DNA of 64,000 nt from Rhizobium rhododendri (GTDB lineage: Bacteria > Pseudomonadota > Alphaproteobacteria > Rhizobiales > Rhizobiaceae), in NCBI RefSeq assembly GCF_007000325.2, contig NZ_CP117267.1, positions 1,674,001 to 1,738,000 on the forward strand, in the 5' to 3' direction. The position numbers and the translations under genes were made by a program. A model generated the notes under the pieces. That model worked only from the letters and a program-made list of their open reading frames with translations, did no database searches and was not told the origin of the DNA. Positions 6,655 to 15,404 of the stretch are shown piece by piece; positions within the stretch are counted from its first letter, which is position 1, and each line of letters starts with the position of its first letter.

Positions 6655-7857
6655 TTGACCGCCATCGACACGCTTTTCACCCATGCCCGGCTGGACGACG
6701 GATCCTTCAGCGACATCGCCGTCACCGGCGGCCGCATCGTTGCCATCGGCGCCAGCGGCAGCCTCGGCACCGGCGCCGGCACGACCGTCGATCTCGGCGG
6801 CGCGCTCGTGGTACCCGGCTTCGTCGAAGGCCACATTCATCTCGACACGAGCTTCTACGGCGGCCCGTGGATTTCCCACAAGCCTTGCACCGCCGGCTTC
6901 GACGTGTACGAGCGCGTCGCCTTCCAGCACCAGAACCTCGCCATTGCCGAACCGATGGACGTGCGCGCCAGAAAGCAGCTCGAGCTTGCCATCGGCAACG
7001 GCGCCACCGCCATGCGCAGCCATGTGATGGTCGACGGCTCCGTGGGCCTCAAGCACCTCAAGGAGATCCTGAAGGTGCGCGACGAGTATGCCGGGCTGAT
7101 CGACATCCAGCTCGTCGCCTTCCCCCAGAGCGGCATCCTGAAAAGCCCGGGCACACCAGGCCTGATGGACGAGGCGATTGCCATGGGCGCCGATGTCGTC
7201 GGCGGGCTCGATCCGGCCAGTTTCGACCGTGACCTCGGCGGCCATCTCGACGTCATCTTCGACATTGCCGAGCGCCGCGGCGTCGATATCGACATACACC
7301 TGCACGATGGTGGCACGCTCGGCCAGTTCACCATCGAGGAAATCTGCGCCCGCACCCGCTCGCTGTCGATGGAGGGCCATGTCGCCGTCAGCCACGCCTA
7401 TGGCCTCGGCGACCTCGCCCCTGACGCGGCAAAGCGCGCCGGCGAGCAATTGGCGGCCTCCGGCGTGTCGATCATGACCAACGCGCCCGGCAACCACGCC
7501 TTCCCGCCGGTAGCGCTGCTGCGGTCGGTCGGCGTCACCGTCTTCAGCGGCAGCGACAACATCCGCGACAGCTGGTGGCCCTATGGCGATGGCGACATGC
7601 TGGGCCGCGCCATGATGATCGGCTACCGCTCCGGCTTCTACACCGACGAAGACCTGCGGGCCGCCTTCGACGTCGTCACGACCTCGGGCGCCAAAGCGCT
7701 GCGGCTGGAGGACTATGGCCTGACGGTCGGCTGCCGCGCCGATTTCGTCACGCTGACGGCCGCCCATGTCCCTGAAGCCGTCGTCTCCGTCCCAAAACAA
7801 CGCTCCGTCTACAAGGGCGGCAGGCTGGTGGCGGAGAACGGGATGGTGGTGCGGTGA
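6655..7857 (+). CDS. amidohydrolase, cytosine deaminase-like
   Basis: A 400-residue metal-dependent hydrolase of the amidohydrolase superfamily. It has a beta-sandwich start (IAVTGGRIVAIG), the metal-binding GHIHLD (near residue 60), then IHLHDGG, AVSHAYGL and the catalytic/metal aspartate in FSGSDNIRDSWWPYG. This set matches the cytosine deaminase/AtzC-like branch that deaminates or dehydrochlorinates N-heterocycles; the exact substrate cannot be told. The start is TTG, preceded by GAAGGAGAGAGA. The gene is monocistronic, converging on the hydrolase at 7879. Confidence 0.85.
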   Translation: MTAIDTLFTHARLDDGSFSDIAVTGGRIVAIGASGSLGTGAGTTVDLGGALVVPGFVEGHIHLDTSFYGGPWISHKPCTAGFDVYERVAFQHQNLAIAEPMDVRARKQLELAIGNGATAMRSHVMVDGSVGLKHLKEILKVRDEYAGLIDIQLVAFPQSGILKSPGTPGLMDEAIAMGADVVGGLDPASFDRDLGGHLDVIFDIAERRGVDIDIHLHDGGTLGQFTIEEICARTRSLSMEGHVAVSHAYGLGDLAPDAAKRAGEQLAASGVSIMTNAPGNHAFPPVALLRSVGVTVFSGSDNIRDSWWPYGDGDMLGRAMMIGYRSGFYTDEDLRAAFDVVTTSGAKALRLEDYGLTVGCRADFVTLTAAHVPEAVVSVPKQRSVYKGGRLVAENGMVVR

Positions 7858-7878
7858 GGCGGTGGCTCGCTCCTGTCC

Positions 7879-8940
7879 TTAGCGACCCGAACCAAGCTCT
7901 CGCTTGAAGGCCGCCGTCACGATGTCGATCAACTGCCTGTGGATGGCACTCCTGGAGCGGCTGCCGCCATCCCTGCAGATCGGATCGCCGATCTCCTTTG
8001 CCGTAGCGGTCTCTTCAGCACCCGGCTTGCATTCGGCGAACATGCTGAAATGACTGGAATCCGGGATCGTCGAGTATCTCGACTTTAAAATCGCCTTGGC
8101 AACTCCGGCCGCATCTGCGGTGACTGGAATTGTACCGGGCTTACCGAGATTGACGATCTCGACGGGAATGGAAATTTCCGCAAACGTCCCGGGCTGGAAA
8201 ACGCCGATCGGCGCAGGGTCGATCGCCATTGCAAATCGAATGCGCCTGTCTTCGCTCTGACGGCCGGCGGACTGCATATCCATGGCATGAAGATCGACAC
8301 CGCTTTGGCGAACCCAGTCGCAAAGCGATGGGTTGAGCGCATCTGTGTCGCAATAACTTGCCAGCCGCTGCGGATCGATCCGGGCACCAGCCAGCGCCAA
8401 GGCTGTGCTGCCGCCCGCCGACAAGCCCAGTGCACCTGTCTTGCCGCTTTCCAGATGCTCTTTGAAAAAGGCGTCTTTCCCGATTGCATCCAGCGTATCG
8501 CTGATATCGCCAGGTCTCAGCCAAAGTTTCATCGTCTCCGCTGCGGATCGCCCGGGCCCCGAATTGCCGGGGTGGTTGGGGGCGGCCACGATGAAACCCT
8601 CGCTAGCCAGTGGCGCTGCGAGCCAGCTCAGCGCCGGCGCGTTTCCGGCGATACCGGCGCCATGCGAAAGCAAGACAACGGGAAATGCACCCTCCGAGAT
8701 CGGAGCGCCAAGCATGGCAGGCGTTCCCACGGAGAACATGCCTTCTCCCAGCAGCATGGATTTTCCACCGAGGAGCGCCGGGTACCAGACGATAACGTCG
8801 AGGTCGGTGCCGCGCTCAGGCGACAGTGCGGAAATTTCGCGCACTCCGACATTCTCACTGGCCAGGGCTCGCTGCTGCGCCGGCATCGTCAAAACTGTAG
8901 CCGTGCCCAGCATGGCGATCGCTTTTAGTGGAGAAAGCAT
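7879..8940 (-). CDS. exported alpha/beta hydrolase (dienelactone hydrolase-like)
   Basis: A 353-residue protein. The start ATG follows AGGA with six-base spacing and opens a signal peptide (MLSPLKAIAMLGTATVLTM, cleavage near ALA). The core fold shows VVLLSHGAG, an oxyanion segment, APNHPGNSG, the nucleophile elbow GLSAGG (Ser) and a late His in DSSHFSMF. This is the arrangement of predicted dienelactone hydrolases of the platelet-activating-factor-acetylhydrolase-like group (COG4188). Likely periplasmic esterase; substrate unknown. Upstream in-frame starts to 9042 are not supported. Confidence 0.78.
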   Translation of the reverse strand: MLSPLKAIAMLGTATVLTMPAQQRALASENVGVREISALSPERGTDLDVIVWYPALLGGKSMLLGEGMFSVGTPAMLGAPISEGAFPVVLLSHGAGIAGNAPALSWLAAPLASEGFIVAAPNHPGNSGPGRSAAETMKLWLRPGDISDTLDAIGKDAFFKEHLESGKTGALGLSAGGSTALALAGARIDPQRLASYCDTDALNPSLCDWVRQSGVDLHAMDMQSAGRQSEDRRIRFAMAIDPAPIGVFQPGTFAEISIPVEIVNLGKPGTIPVTADAAGVAKAILKSRYSTIPDSSHFSMFAECKPGAEETATAKEIGDPICRDGGSRSRSAIHRQLIDIVTAAFKRELGSGR

Positions 8941-9225
8941 ATTGGTCCTCATGCTTGCGAGCGCCGGGGAGTAAGGTTCCCCGTTTCGTGGCGGAGAGAA
9001 GGCCGGCGCGCTTCGAAGCACAGCATCGACCACTGTCCTCAACCACGCGACCCGGATCGCAATCCCGGACGTCCGAAATCGCGATCAAGGTCCATGCCGG
9101 CGCCACGTTGCGACCGCAGCCTTCGCACACCCGTTTAAATCATCACGCAAACGGCACCACACAGTGCTGGATTTGTTGCCGGAATCGCGAGACAACAGGC
9201 TCTGATCAGTGAAAGAGTTTGCGCC

Positions 9226-9918
9226 ATGACCGACCTTGCCACCGTCATTCCCCTGCCCCATCCTACCCTTCTGCCTGTCGATGGAATGGCTGCGACCTTT
9301 CCGGTGCGGCGTGTCTATTGCGTAGGCCGAAACTATGCCGACCACGCCATCGAGATGGGACACGATCCCAGCCGTGAGCCGCCTTTCTTCTTTCAGAAGA
9401 ATGCCGACAATCTTCTCGTCGGCAGCGACTTTCCCTATCCGCCACTTTCCAGCGACGTTCATCACGAGGTCGAACTCGTCATCGCGCTGAAATCCGGCGG
9501 CAACGATATCCCGGCCGAGGCGGCGCTCGATTGCATTTACGGATACGGTGTTGGCATCGATTTCACCCGCCGCGACCTGCAGGCCATTGCCAAGAAGGCA
9601 GGCCGCCCCTGGGAGGTTGCCAAGGCATTCGAGCATTCGGCACCCGTCTCAGCCCTGGTACCCACCGAGCGCATCGGTCATCCTAACTCCGGCGCCATCT
9701 GGCTCGAGGTCAATGGCGAGCGCGTGCAGAACGGCGACATCGAGCAGATGATCTGGAAGATCCCAGAAATCATCGTCGAACTATCGAAGCTGTTCACGCT
9801 TACCGCTGGCGATGTGGTCCTGACCGGCACGCCAGCGGGCGTTGGCCCTGTCAGCAAGGGCGACCGTATTACCTGTGGCGTCGATGGTGTCGCCACGATG
9901 TCGCTGACCGTCATCTAA
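9226..9918 (+). CDS. fumarylacetoacetate hydrolase family protein
   Basis: A 230-residue single-domain FAH-fold enzyme, the size of fumarylpyruvate/acylpyruvate hydrolases. YCVGRNYADHA opens the fold, metal ligands lie in HHEVELV (Glu...Glu) and the following GYGVGIDFTRRD, and TGTPAGVGP closes it. It hydrolyses C-C bonds in 2,4-dioxo acids from aromatic or sugar catabolism. Fourteen bases before the next gene (carbonic anhydrase), so the two form an operon; a metabolic link between them is not obvious. Confidence 0.88.
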   Translation: MTDLATVIPLPHPTLLPVDGMAATFPVRRVYCVGRNYADHAIEMGHDPSREPPFFFQKNADNLLVGSDFPYPPLSSDVHHEVELVIALKSGGNDIPAEAALDCIYGYGVGIDFTRRDLQAIAKKAGRPWEVAKAFEHSAPVSALVPTERIGHPNSGAIWLEVNGERVQNGDIEQMIWKIPEIIVELSKLFTLTAGDVVLTGTPAGVGPVSKGDRITCGVDGVATMSLTVI

Positions 9919-9931
9919 CCGGGAGAACGCC

Positions 9932-10462
9932 ATGCCGATCTATATGCTGGGAGGACTGACCCCGAAAACGCCGCCTGCCGGACGCTACTGGCTGGCGCCG
10001 GATGCGTCGATCATTGGAAAGGTCGAGCTTGGCGAGGACGTCGGCATCTGGTTTGGGGCGGTCTTGCGGGGCGACAACGATCCGATCGTCATCGGTGCCC
10101 GGACCAATATCCAGGAAGGCAGCATGGTCCACACAGATGCCGGCTTTCCGGTCGTCATTGGAGAAGGCTGCACGATCGGTCACCACGCCATCGTCCACGG
10201 CTGTACCATCGGCGACAACACGCTGGTCGGCATAGGCGCCACCATCCTTAACGGCGCGCGCATCGGTAAAAATTGCCTTGTCGGCGCCAATGCGCTGGTG
10301 ACGGAAGGCAAGGAATTTGCCGACGGCTCGCTGATCGTCGGTTCGCCCGCAAAAGCGATCCGCCTTCTCGACGACGCCGCCATAGAAGGCCTGCGTCGCT
10401 CGGCAACAAGCTACGTCGCCAACTGGCAGCGTTTCGCACGGGATCTGAAGCTGGTCGATTAA
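9932..10462 (+). CDS. gamma-class carbonic anhydrase family protein
   Basis: A 176-residue left-handed beta-helix protein with repeated hexapeptides (IGEGCTIGHHAIVHGCTIG, IGDNTLVGIGATILNGARIG). The three metal-binding His are visible: one in VHTDAG and two in GHHAIVHG. It is of the CaiE/PaaY/YrdA type, which forms trimers binding zinc or iron. Some members hydrate CO2, others act as thioesterases, so activity is not certain. Co-transcribed with the FAH gene. Confidence 0.9.
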   Translation: MPIYMLGGLTPKTPPAGRYWLAPDASIIGKVELGEDVGIWFGAVLRGDNDPIVIGARTNIQEGSMVHTDAGFPVVIGEGCTIGHHAIVHGCTIGDNTLVGIGATILNGARIGKNCLVGANALVTEGKEFADGSLIVGSPAKAIRLLDDAAIEGLRRSATSYVANWQRFARDLKLVD

Positions 10463-10544
10463 AAATCAAAAGCGCGCTACAATCTCTGAGATCAGCGTGT
10501 CACGCTTTACCACTGTTCCCGGACATTTCTCCTTTAGACATGCC

Positions 10545-10727
10545 TCAGCGTTTGTCCTCGGGGGATTTGTCGAGGGCACGATCGAAACCCTTTTCCGCCG
10601 TCTTCTTCAGTTCTTCGCGATGGGCGTCGGCCTGTTTCGGGTCGCTCCGCGCCGCATCGCTTGTGGGATCCAGCTTTTTCGCGTCGACGTCGTTGTTGTT
10701 GTTGGCTGCAGCCTTGTCGTTGGTCAT
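10545..10727 (-). CDS. small Asn/Asp/Lys-rich hypothetical protein
   Basis: A 60-residue hydrophilic, low-complexity protein: MTNDKAAANNNND, then charged Asp/Lys/Glu-rich sequence ending KSPEDKR. AGGAG lies seven bases before the ATG. It is probably intrinsically disordered. Such short stress-related proteins are common in Rhizobiaceae, but I cannot name a family. Confidence 0.6.
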   Translation of the reverse strand: MTNDKAAANNNNDVDAKKLDPTSDAARSDPKQADAHREELKKTAEKGFDRALDKSPEDKR

Positions 10728-10800
10728 TTTTTTCTCCTAGTTGCCATCCCCAACCATAAGCGATGCCATAGGTTCCAACGCAGCTATCAGCTTATGGACC

Positions 10801-11766
10801 TCACACGGTCGGCAGCATGCCATTCAACCGCAGCCAGGTCTCTACCAGCTGGGTCCAGCTGCGCACCGATGGCCGGGTCTTGCCCATGCCCCAGCCGTGG
10901 CCACCGGATTGGAAGATGTGAAGCTCGGTGTCGACATCGGCGGCACGCAGGGCGCGGAACAGCATGAGGCTGTGGTCGACGGGCACGATAGGGTCATCCA
11001 TTGCATGCGCGACGAAGGTCGGCGGCATGTCTTCCGTGACGTGCTGTTCGACTGAAAAGGCCTCGCGCATGTCTTCTGTCGGCTTCTTGCCGCAGATCTT
11101 CAAACGGCTCATGGTCTGGTCGAACGGTGCCATCATCGTCACGACCGGATAGAGAAGCGCTGCGAACGCGACATCGCTCGGCGAACTGTCGATTTCGTCG
11201 GTTTGCACGTAGAACTGCTCGGCGGCCTTGGTGGCCAGCATCCCGGCAACGTGGCCGCCGGCGGAAAAGCCCATCACGCCCAGCCTTGCCGGATCGATCC
11301 CGAGGCGTTTCGCCTCCGTATGGAGGATCTTCATCGCCCGGATACCGTCGAGGAACGGCGCATGGATGCTCCAGCCCTCCTGCGGCACGCGGTAGACGAG
11401 TTCGACGGAGGTGATGCCACGCGACGCGAAGTAGATGGCAGCCGGCGTGCTTTCGTTGACGATATCGACGCGCGCATATCCGCCGCCCGAACACATGAGC
11501 ATCGCTGCCCCGGTCGGCTTGTCCGGCTTGTGGATGATAATGCGCGGCAGCGAGATCTGTGTCAGCGACCCGCGCGGCGTCAGGTTCTCGCCCTGGCCCG
11601 GACCGGCGCCACCCGGAGGTGGACCCGTCCAGAGGTTGATCACCTCGATCGTAGAATTCTGGGCAGGGTCTGGCGTGGCCGCCACCGCTGCGGTTGTCGT
11701 CGTCTGGACGGCTGCGGCTGCAACTGCCGCGCCAACCAGGAAATTTCGTCTTTTCAAATCCATCAT
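10801..11766 (-). CDS. exported alpha/beta hydrolase (xylan esterase/lipase-like), Tat signal
   Basis: A 321-residue protein beginning with a twin-arginine signal (RRNFLVG) and an Ala-rich h-region, so it is probably exported folded. The catalytic core is CSGGGYARVD (oxyanion loop), GVMGFSAGGHVAG (nucleophile Ser), FVAHAMDDPIVP (Asp) and FQSGGHGWGMG (His). This resembles the BD-FAE/endoxylanase-B-like esterases that deacetylate plant polysaccharides. Substrate is inferred only. No operon partner. Confidence 0.8.
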   Translation of the reverse strand: MMDLKRRNFLVGAAVAAAAVQTTTTAAVAATPDPAQNSTIEVINLWTGPPPGGAGPGQGENLTPRGSLTQISLPRIIIHKPDKPTGAAMLMCSGGGYARVDIVNESTPAAIYFASRGITSVELVYRVPQEGWSIHAPFLDGIRAMKILHTEAKRLGIDPARLGVMGFSAGGHVAGMLATKAAEQFYVQTDEIDSSPSDVAFAALLYPVVTMMAPFDQTMSRLKICGKKPTEDMREAFSVEQHVTEDMPPTFVAHAMDDPIVPVDHSLMLFRALRAADVDTELHIFQSGGHGWGMGKTRPSVRSWTQLVETWLRLNGMLPTV

Positions 11767-11945
11767 CCCTGCCCCGTCAGAAGCATATGACTGAACTATG
11801 TCACGAATTTATTTCGAATAACGACTATAATGCACTGCAATATGGATGGTTGCTTTTTAGCATCGATTTTCGACGACTTTTCCACAATCGCAATTTTTGA
11901 CATCCACTCGGATCAACTAGGTACAATGGACGTAACCCATTGATA

Positions 11946-12881
11946 TCATTTCAAGACGTGCTTCTTGATATTCCACCGGTCATGATACCAGAGCCATTGC
12001 TCCGGATTTTCCCGTACCCAGCTTTCCACCTTGTCGTTCATCATCTGGGCAGTGGCCGGCAGATCGAGTGCGCCGGTATCGGTGCGCGGCAGCTCCATCC
12101 TTGGCTCGATTTCCAGCCGGAAGCGATTGTTCGGCAGCCGCACGCAGCGGGCCGGATAGACCTCGCATTCGAACTGCCGCACCAGCTTCGGCAGCAGCGG
12201 ATTGGTCTTCACGTCGCGGCCGAAGAATTTCGTCCGCAGTCCCTTGCGGAATTTCTGGTCGACGAGCACGCCGACGCTGCCGCCCTCGTCCAACTGGCGC
12301 GCGAGCGCAAAGGACGAGCCGGCATGCGAGGGAACCAGATGACCCATCCGCTTGGCGCGGAAGTCGTAGACTTTCTTTGCGACATAAGGATTGTTCGGAG
12401 GCCTGAAAAGCACGGTGACTTCAAGCCCGAAGGCGGCACTGGCCACCGGCAGCAGTTCGAAATTTCCAGTATGGGCGGTAAAAACGATGAATGGCCGTGG
12501 ATTGTCGCGCAATTCCAGAAAGATCGGGACGCCGGAAACCTCGATGCGGCCCGGCTCGGTCTTCTCGGGATCGAAGTCGAAAAGGCGGTCGAGGAACACA
12601 TATTCCGCCGCCAGCCGCCCCATGCTCCCCCAGCTGGCAAGCGCGATTGCCTCGATCTCCGCATCGCTCCTTTCCGGAAAAGCATTGCGCAGATTGGTGA
12701 GCATTAGCGCATGACGACGCGTACGCGGACCGACCTTGCGCATCAGCCAGTCGGCAAACCGTATGCCGCCATCAGCTGGAAACAGCTTCAGGAAATTCAG
12801 GAACCCAAAGGCCAGCTGCGCGATCGACCATTGGCGAAAGTGCCGGAAGGCCAGTACGATCCGGGTGATGAAGAGCTTCAC
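11946..12881 (-). CDS. lpxXL: very-long-chain acyltransferase of lipid A (LpxXL)
   Basis: A 311-residue membrane-associated acyltransferase of the LpxL/HtrB family. The catalytic HX4E is in AHTGNFELLP and the acceptor-binding region in VLVDQKFRKGL. The N-terminus has a hydrophobic anchor (SIAQLAFGFLNFLKLFP). In rhizobia the enzyme encoded at this place transfers 27-hydroxyoctacosanoate from AcpXL to lipid A. Its position, three bases after adhXL and last in the acpXL cluster, supports LpxXL over an ordinary lauroyltransferase. Confidence 0.88.
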   Translation of the reverse strand: MKLFITRIVLAFRHFRQWSIAQLAFGFLNFLKLFPADGGIRFADWLMRKVGPRTRRHALMLTNLRNAFPERSDAEIEAIALASWGSMGRLAAEYVFLDRLFDFDPEKTEPGRIEVSGVPIFLELRDNPRPFIVFTAHTGNFELLPVASAAFGLEVTVLFRPPNNPYVAKKVYDFRAKRMGHLVPSHAGSSFALARQLDEGGSVGVLVDQKFRKGLRTKFFGRDVKTNPLLPKLVRQFECEVYPARCVRLPNNRFRLEIEPRMELPRTDTGALDLPATAQMMNDKVESWVRENPEQWLWYHDRWNIKKHVLK

Positions 12882-12884
12882 CGG

Positions 12885-13913
12885 TCAATCCATCTTCAGG
12901 ATGATCTTGCCGAAGATCTGCCGCGACTCCATCCGCTCAAGCGCCTTGTCGATGTCGTCGAAACGTACTTCCGTGTCGATGACGGGATGCACGTAGCCGC
13001 GCGCCATCTTCTGCATGGCATCCGCCATGTTTTCCATGCGGCAGCCGAACGAGCCCATCAGCTTCAGCTGCTGCTGGAACAGCATCATCAGGTTGATCTC
13101 AGCCGACACGCCGGATGTCGAGCCGCAGGTGACGAGCCGACCGCCGCGCTTCAGGCAGAACATCGACGGTCCGAACGTGTCCTTTCCGACATGCTCGAAG
13201 ACGACGTCGACGCCCTTCTTCTTGGTGAGCTTGCGCACGACCCCTTCGAAGCGGTCGACGCGATAATTGATGACATGATCGGCGCCAAGAGCCTTTGCCC
13301 GTTCGATCTTATCGTCGGAACCGACCGTGGTGATGACGGTGCAGCCGATGTTCTTTGCCAGCTGGATCGCCGCCGAGCCGATACCGGAGCCGCCGGCATG
13401 GATGAGGATGGTCTCGCCGGACTGCAGTTTGGCATTGTCGAACAGCATGTGCTCGACGGTGCCGAAAGTGACCGGGGCAAGCGCTGCCGCAATGGCATCG
13501 ACGCCGGGAGGCGCCGGCACCAGCAGACGGGCCGGCAGGTTGACCTTCTCCTGCGCAAAGCCGTCGAGATGAAAGCCGTGCACGCCGCTGACGTTTTCAC
13601 AGAGATTATCGCGGCCCGCGCGGCAGTGATGGCAAAGGCCGCAGGTGCGCGCGCCATAGATCGACACCAGCTGGCCCGGCAATACGCTGGATACGCCAGG
13701 GCCGATAGCCTCGACGACGCCGGATGCTTCGGCGCCGATGACAAGCGGCATCTTGCGCTTGGCAAAGGCCATGCCGCGCCATCCCCAGACGTCGATATGG
13801 TTCAGCGCCACCGCTTTGACGCGCAACGTCACCTCGCCGGGACCGGGCGCATCCGGTTCAGGCAGGTCGGTGATTTCAAGCTTGCGGTCGTCGACGAGTT
13901 GCAAAGCACGCAT
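12885..13913 (-). CDS. zinc-type alcohol dehydrogenase/oxidoreductase of the VLCFA cluster
   Basis: A 342-residue medium-chain dehydrogenase. The structural-zinc lobe shows four cysteines in CGLCHHCRAGRDNLC; the Rossmann fold shows GGSGIGSAAIQLAKNIG. The same kind of gene sits here in other rhizobial acpXL clusters, where it is thought to act as an enoyl or keto reductase during C28 acyl elongation; that role is inference. It starts after a terminator-like hairpin (14045-14080), so it may be expressed partly apart from the fabF genes. lpxXL follows at once. Confidence 0.85.
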   Translation of the reverse strand: MRALQLVDDRKLEITDLPEPDAPGPGEVTLRVKAVALNHIDVWGWRGMAFAKRKMPLVIGAEASGVVEAIGPGVSSVLPGQLVSIYGARTCGLCHHCRAGRDNLCENVSGVHGFHLDGFAQEKVNLPARLLVPAPPGVDAIAAALAPVTFGTVEHMLFDNAKLQSGETILIHAGGSGIGSAAIQLAKNIGCTVITTVGSDDKIERAKALGADHVINYRVDRFEGVVRKLTKKKGVDVVFEHVGKDTFGPSMFCLKRGGRLVTCGSTSGVSAEINLMMLFQQQLKLMGSFGCRMENMADAMQKMARGYVHPVIDTEVRFDDIDKALERMESRQIFGKIILKMD

Positions 13914-14047
13914 GGAAAGGCCCTCCGCCCGAAGGCGTTATCAAGTAAATCGTGTGGCGACAGGCTCTAGAGCATTTCGTCCAGAACTGGAAGCCATTCC
14001 GTTGGCAGTACGCGGATGCCGGCGCAAAGGATCACGCATCGGGCCGA

Positions 14048-14080
14048 ATGAAAACAGCCGCCCTCTCGCAAGGCGGCTGT
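14048..14080 (-). terminator. hairpin with U tract between fabF1XL and the dehydrogenase
   Basis: On the minus strand, a perfect 9-bp stem ACAGCCGCC/GGCGGCTGT with a 9-base loop, followed by TTTTC. It lies about 30 bases past the fabF1XL stop and 130 bases before the dehydrogenase start. It is either a true terminator that splits the cluster or a partial attenuator. Confidence 0.75.
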
Positions 14081-14111
14081 GTTTCAAACAAACTTGCGTC
14101 ATTCTCGGCCT

Positions 14112-15404
14112 CTAGGCCGGATCGAGCGCCATGACAAGGCTGGCATTCTGCCCGCCGAAGCCAAACGAGTTCGACAGCACCGCGTGGACCTGTGTCTCGC
14201 GCTTGACATTCGGCACCACGTCGAGGTCGATGCTGGTGTCTGGGATGGCGTAGTTGATGGTCGGCGGCAGCGTACCCGTCAGCATCGTCTGCAGCGAGAA
14301 CACGGCCTCGACGGCACCGGCAGCAGTCAGCGTATGGCCGATCATCGACTTGTTGGACGACACCGGGATCTTGGCCAGCCGCTCGCCGAAGACGGCCAGC
14401 ATCGCACCATATTCCATCTTGTCGTTTTCCGGCGTCGAGGTGCCGTGGGCGTTGATATAGCCGATGTCGGTCTCCGCCATGCCGGCATCCGCGAGAGCCG
14501 CCCGGATCGTAGCAATGGCCGGCGCGCCGTCGGGTGACGAGCGGGTGCGATGAAAACTGTCGGCCTTGTCGCCGGCGCCCTTCATGATGCCGAGGATTTT
14601 TGCACCACGGGCAACAGCTGATTCCAGCGATTCCAGCACCAGCGTCGCAGCACCCTCGGCAATCACGAACCCGTCCCGGTCCTTGCTGAACGGCTTCGAT
14701 GCCTTGGTCGGCGGATCGTTCTGGGTCGACAGCGCCGACAGCAGCGAAAAGCGGATCAGCGCCTCGGCGCTCAGCGAGCCGTCTGTCGCAACCGACAAGG
14801 CCCGCTCGGTGCGACCCTGGCGGATCGCCTCGATCCCGAGCTGGATTGCGGTGGCGCCCGAGGCACAGGCTGTCGACAGGGTTACCGGCAGACCGCGCGT
14901 GCCGAAACGGTCGGAAAGACGCTCCGAGATGGCGCCGAACGAGGCGGCCTCGTGGAAGGATGGATCCGGACGTTCGCGCATGGCGGCAAGAAATCGCTCA
15001 TAGGCATCGCCCGGGTGATCGGCCGGCGGCGAGCGATCGCCAAGAGCGAAACGGGCGCTCCATTCCGGTTCGATCGGCGGCGCGGCCAGGAACAGCGGAC
15101 CGTTGAAATCACCGGACAGGCCAGCCTGCGCCAGCGCCTCGACGGTGGTCTCGCGGGCAAACGCATAGGAGCGCTCGACGGCGTTGGAAATCGGCACCTC
15201 GATGAAATCGACGGTACCGGCGATGCGGGTCGAGATGTTGTCGGTCGGAAAGCGCGTGATGGCGTGGATACCGGAAACGCCTGATGTCAGCGCATCCCAG
15301 TTGTCCTTCAGGCCCTGGCCGAGCGAGGTGATGATGCCCATGCCGGTGACGGCAACGATCGGGCGTCCGAGATGGTCCCTATAGGCTGCAGCTGTCATGC
15401 TCAT
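14112..15404 (-). CDS. fabF1XL: beta-ketoacyl-ACP synthase, catalytic partner (FabF1XL)
   Basis: A 430-residue ketosynthase II-type enzyme that extends acyl chains on AcpXL. All catalytic groups are present: Cys in STACASGAT, His in NAHGTST, Lys in SNKSMIG and His in GHTLTAAG. The start ATG shares its A with the TGA stop of the preceding fabF2XL (TGATG), which implies translational coupling and a 1:1 product ratio. A GTG one codon earlier is an alternative start. Confidence 0.9.
   Translation of the reverse strand: MSMTAAAYRDHLGRPIVAVTGMGIITSLGQGLKDNWDALTSGVSGIHAITRFPTDNISTRIAGTVDFIEVPISNAVERSYAFARETTVEALAQAGLSGDFNGPLFLAAPPIEPEWSARFALGDRSPPADHPGDAYERFLAAMRERPDPSFHEAASFGAISERLSDRFGTRGLPVTLSTACASGATAIQLGIEAIRQGRTERALSVATDGSLSAEALIRFSLLSALSTQNDPPTKASKPFSKDRDGFVIAEGAATLVLESLESAVARGAKILGIMKGAGDKADSFHRTRSSPDGAPAIATIRAALADAGMAETDIGYINAHGTSTPENDKMEYGAMLAVFGERLAKIPVSSNKSMIGHTLTAAGAVEAVFSLQTMLTGTLPPTINYAIPDTSIDLDVVPNVKRETQVHAVLSNSFGFGGQNASLVMALDPA

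Noticed and set aside
5896..7800. 634-codon minus-strand frame over the amidohydrolase and DUF2938 genes
   Set aside because: Complement of the amidohydrolase with no motif of its own; the opposite frame has GHIHLD and FSGSDN metal sites.
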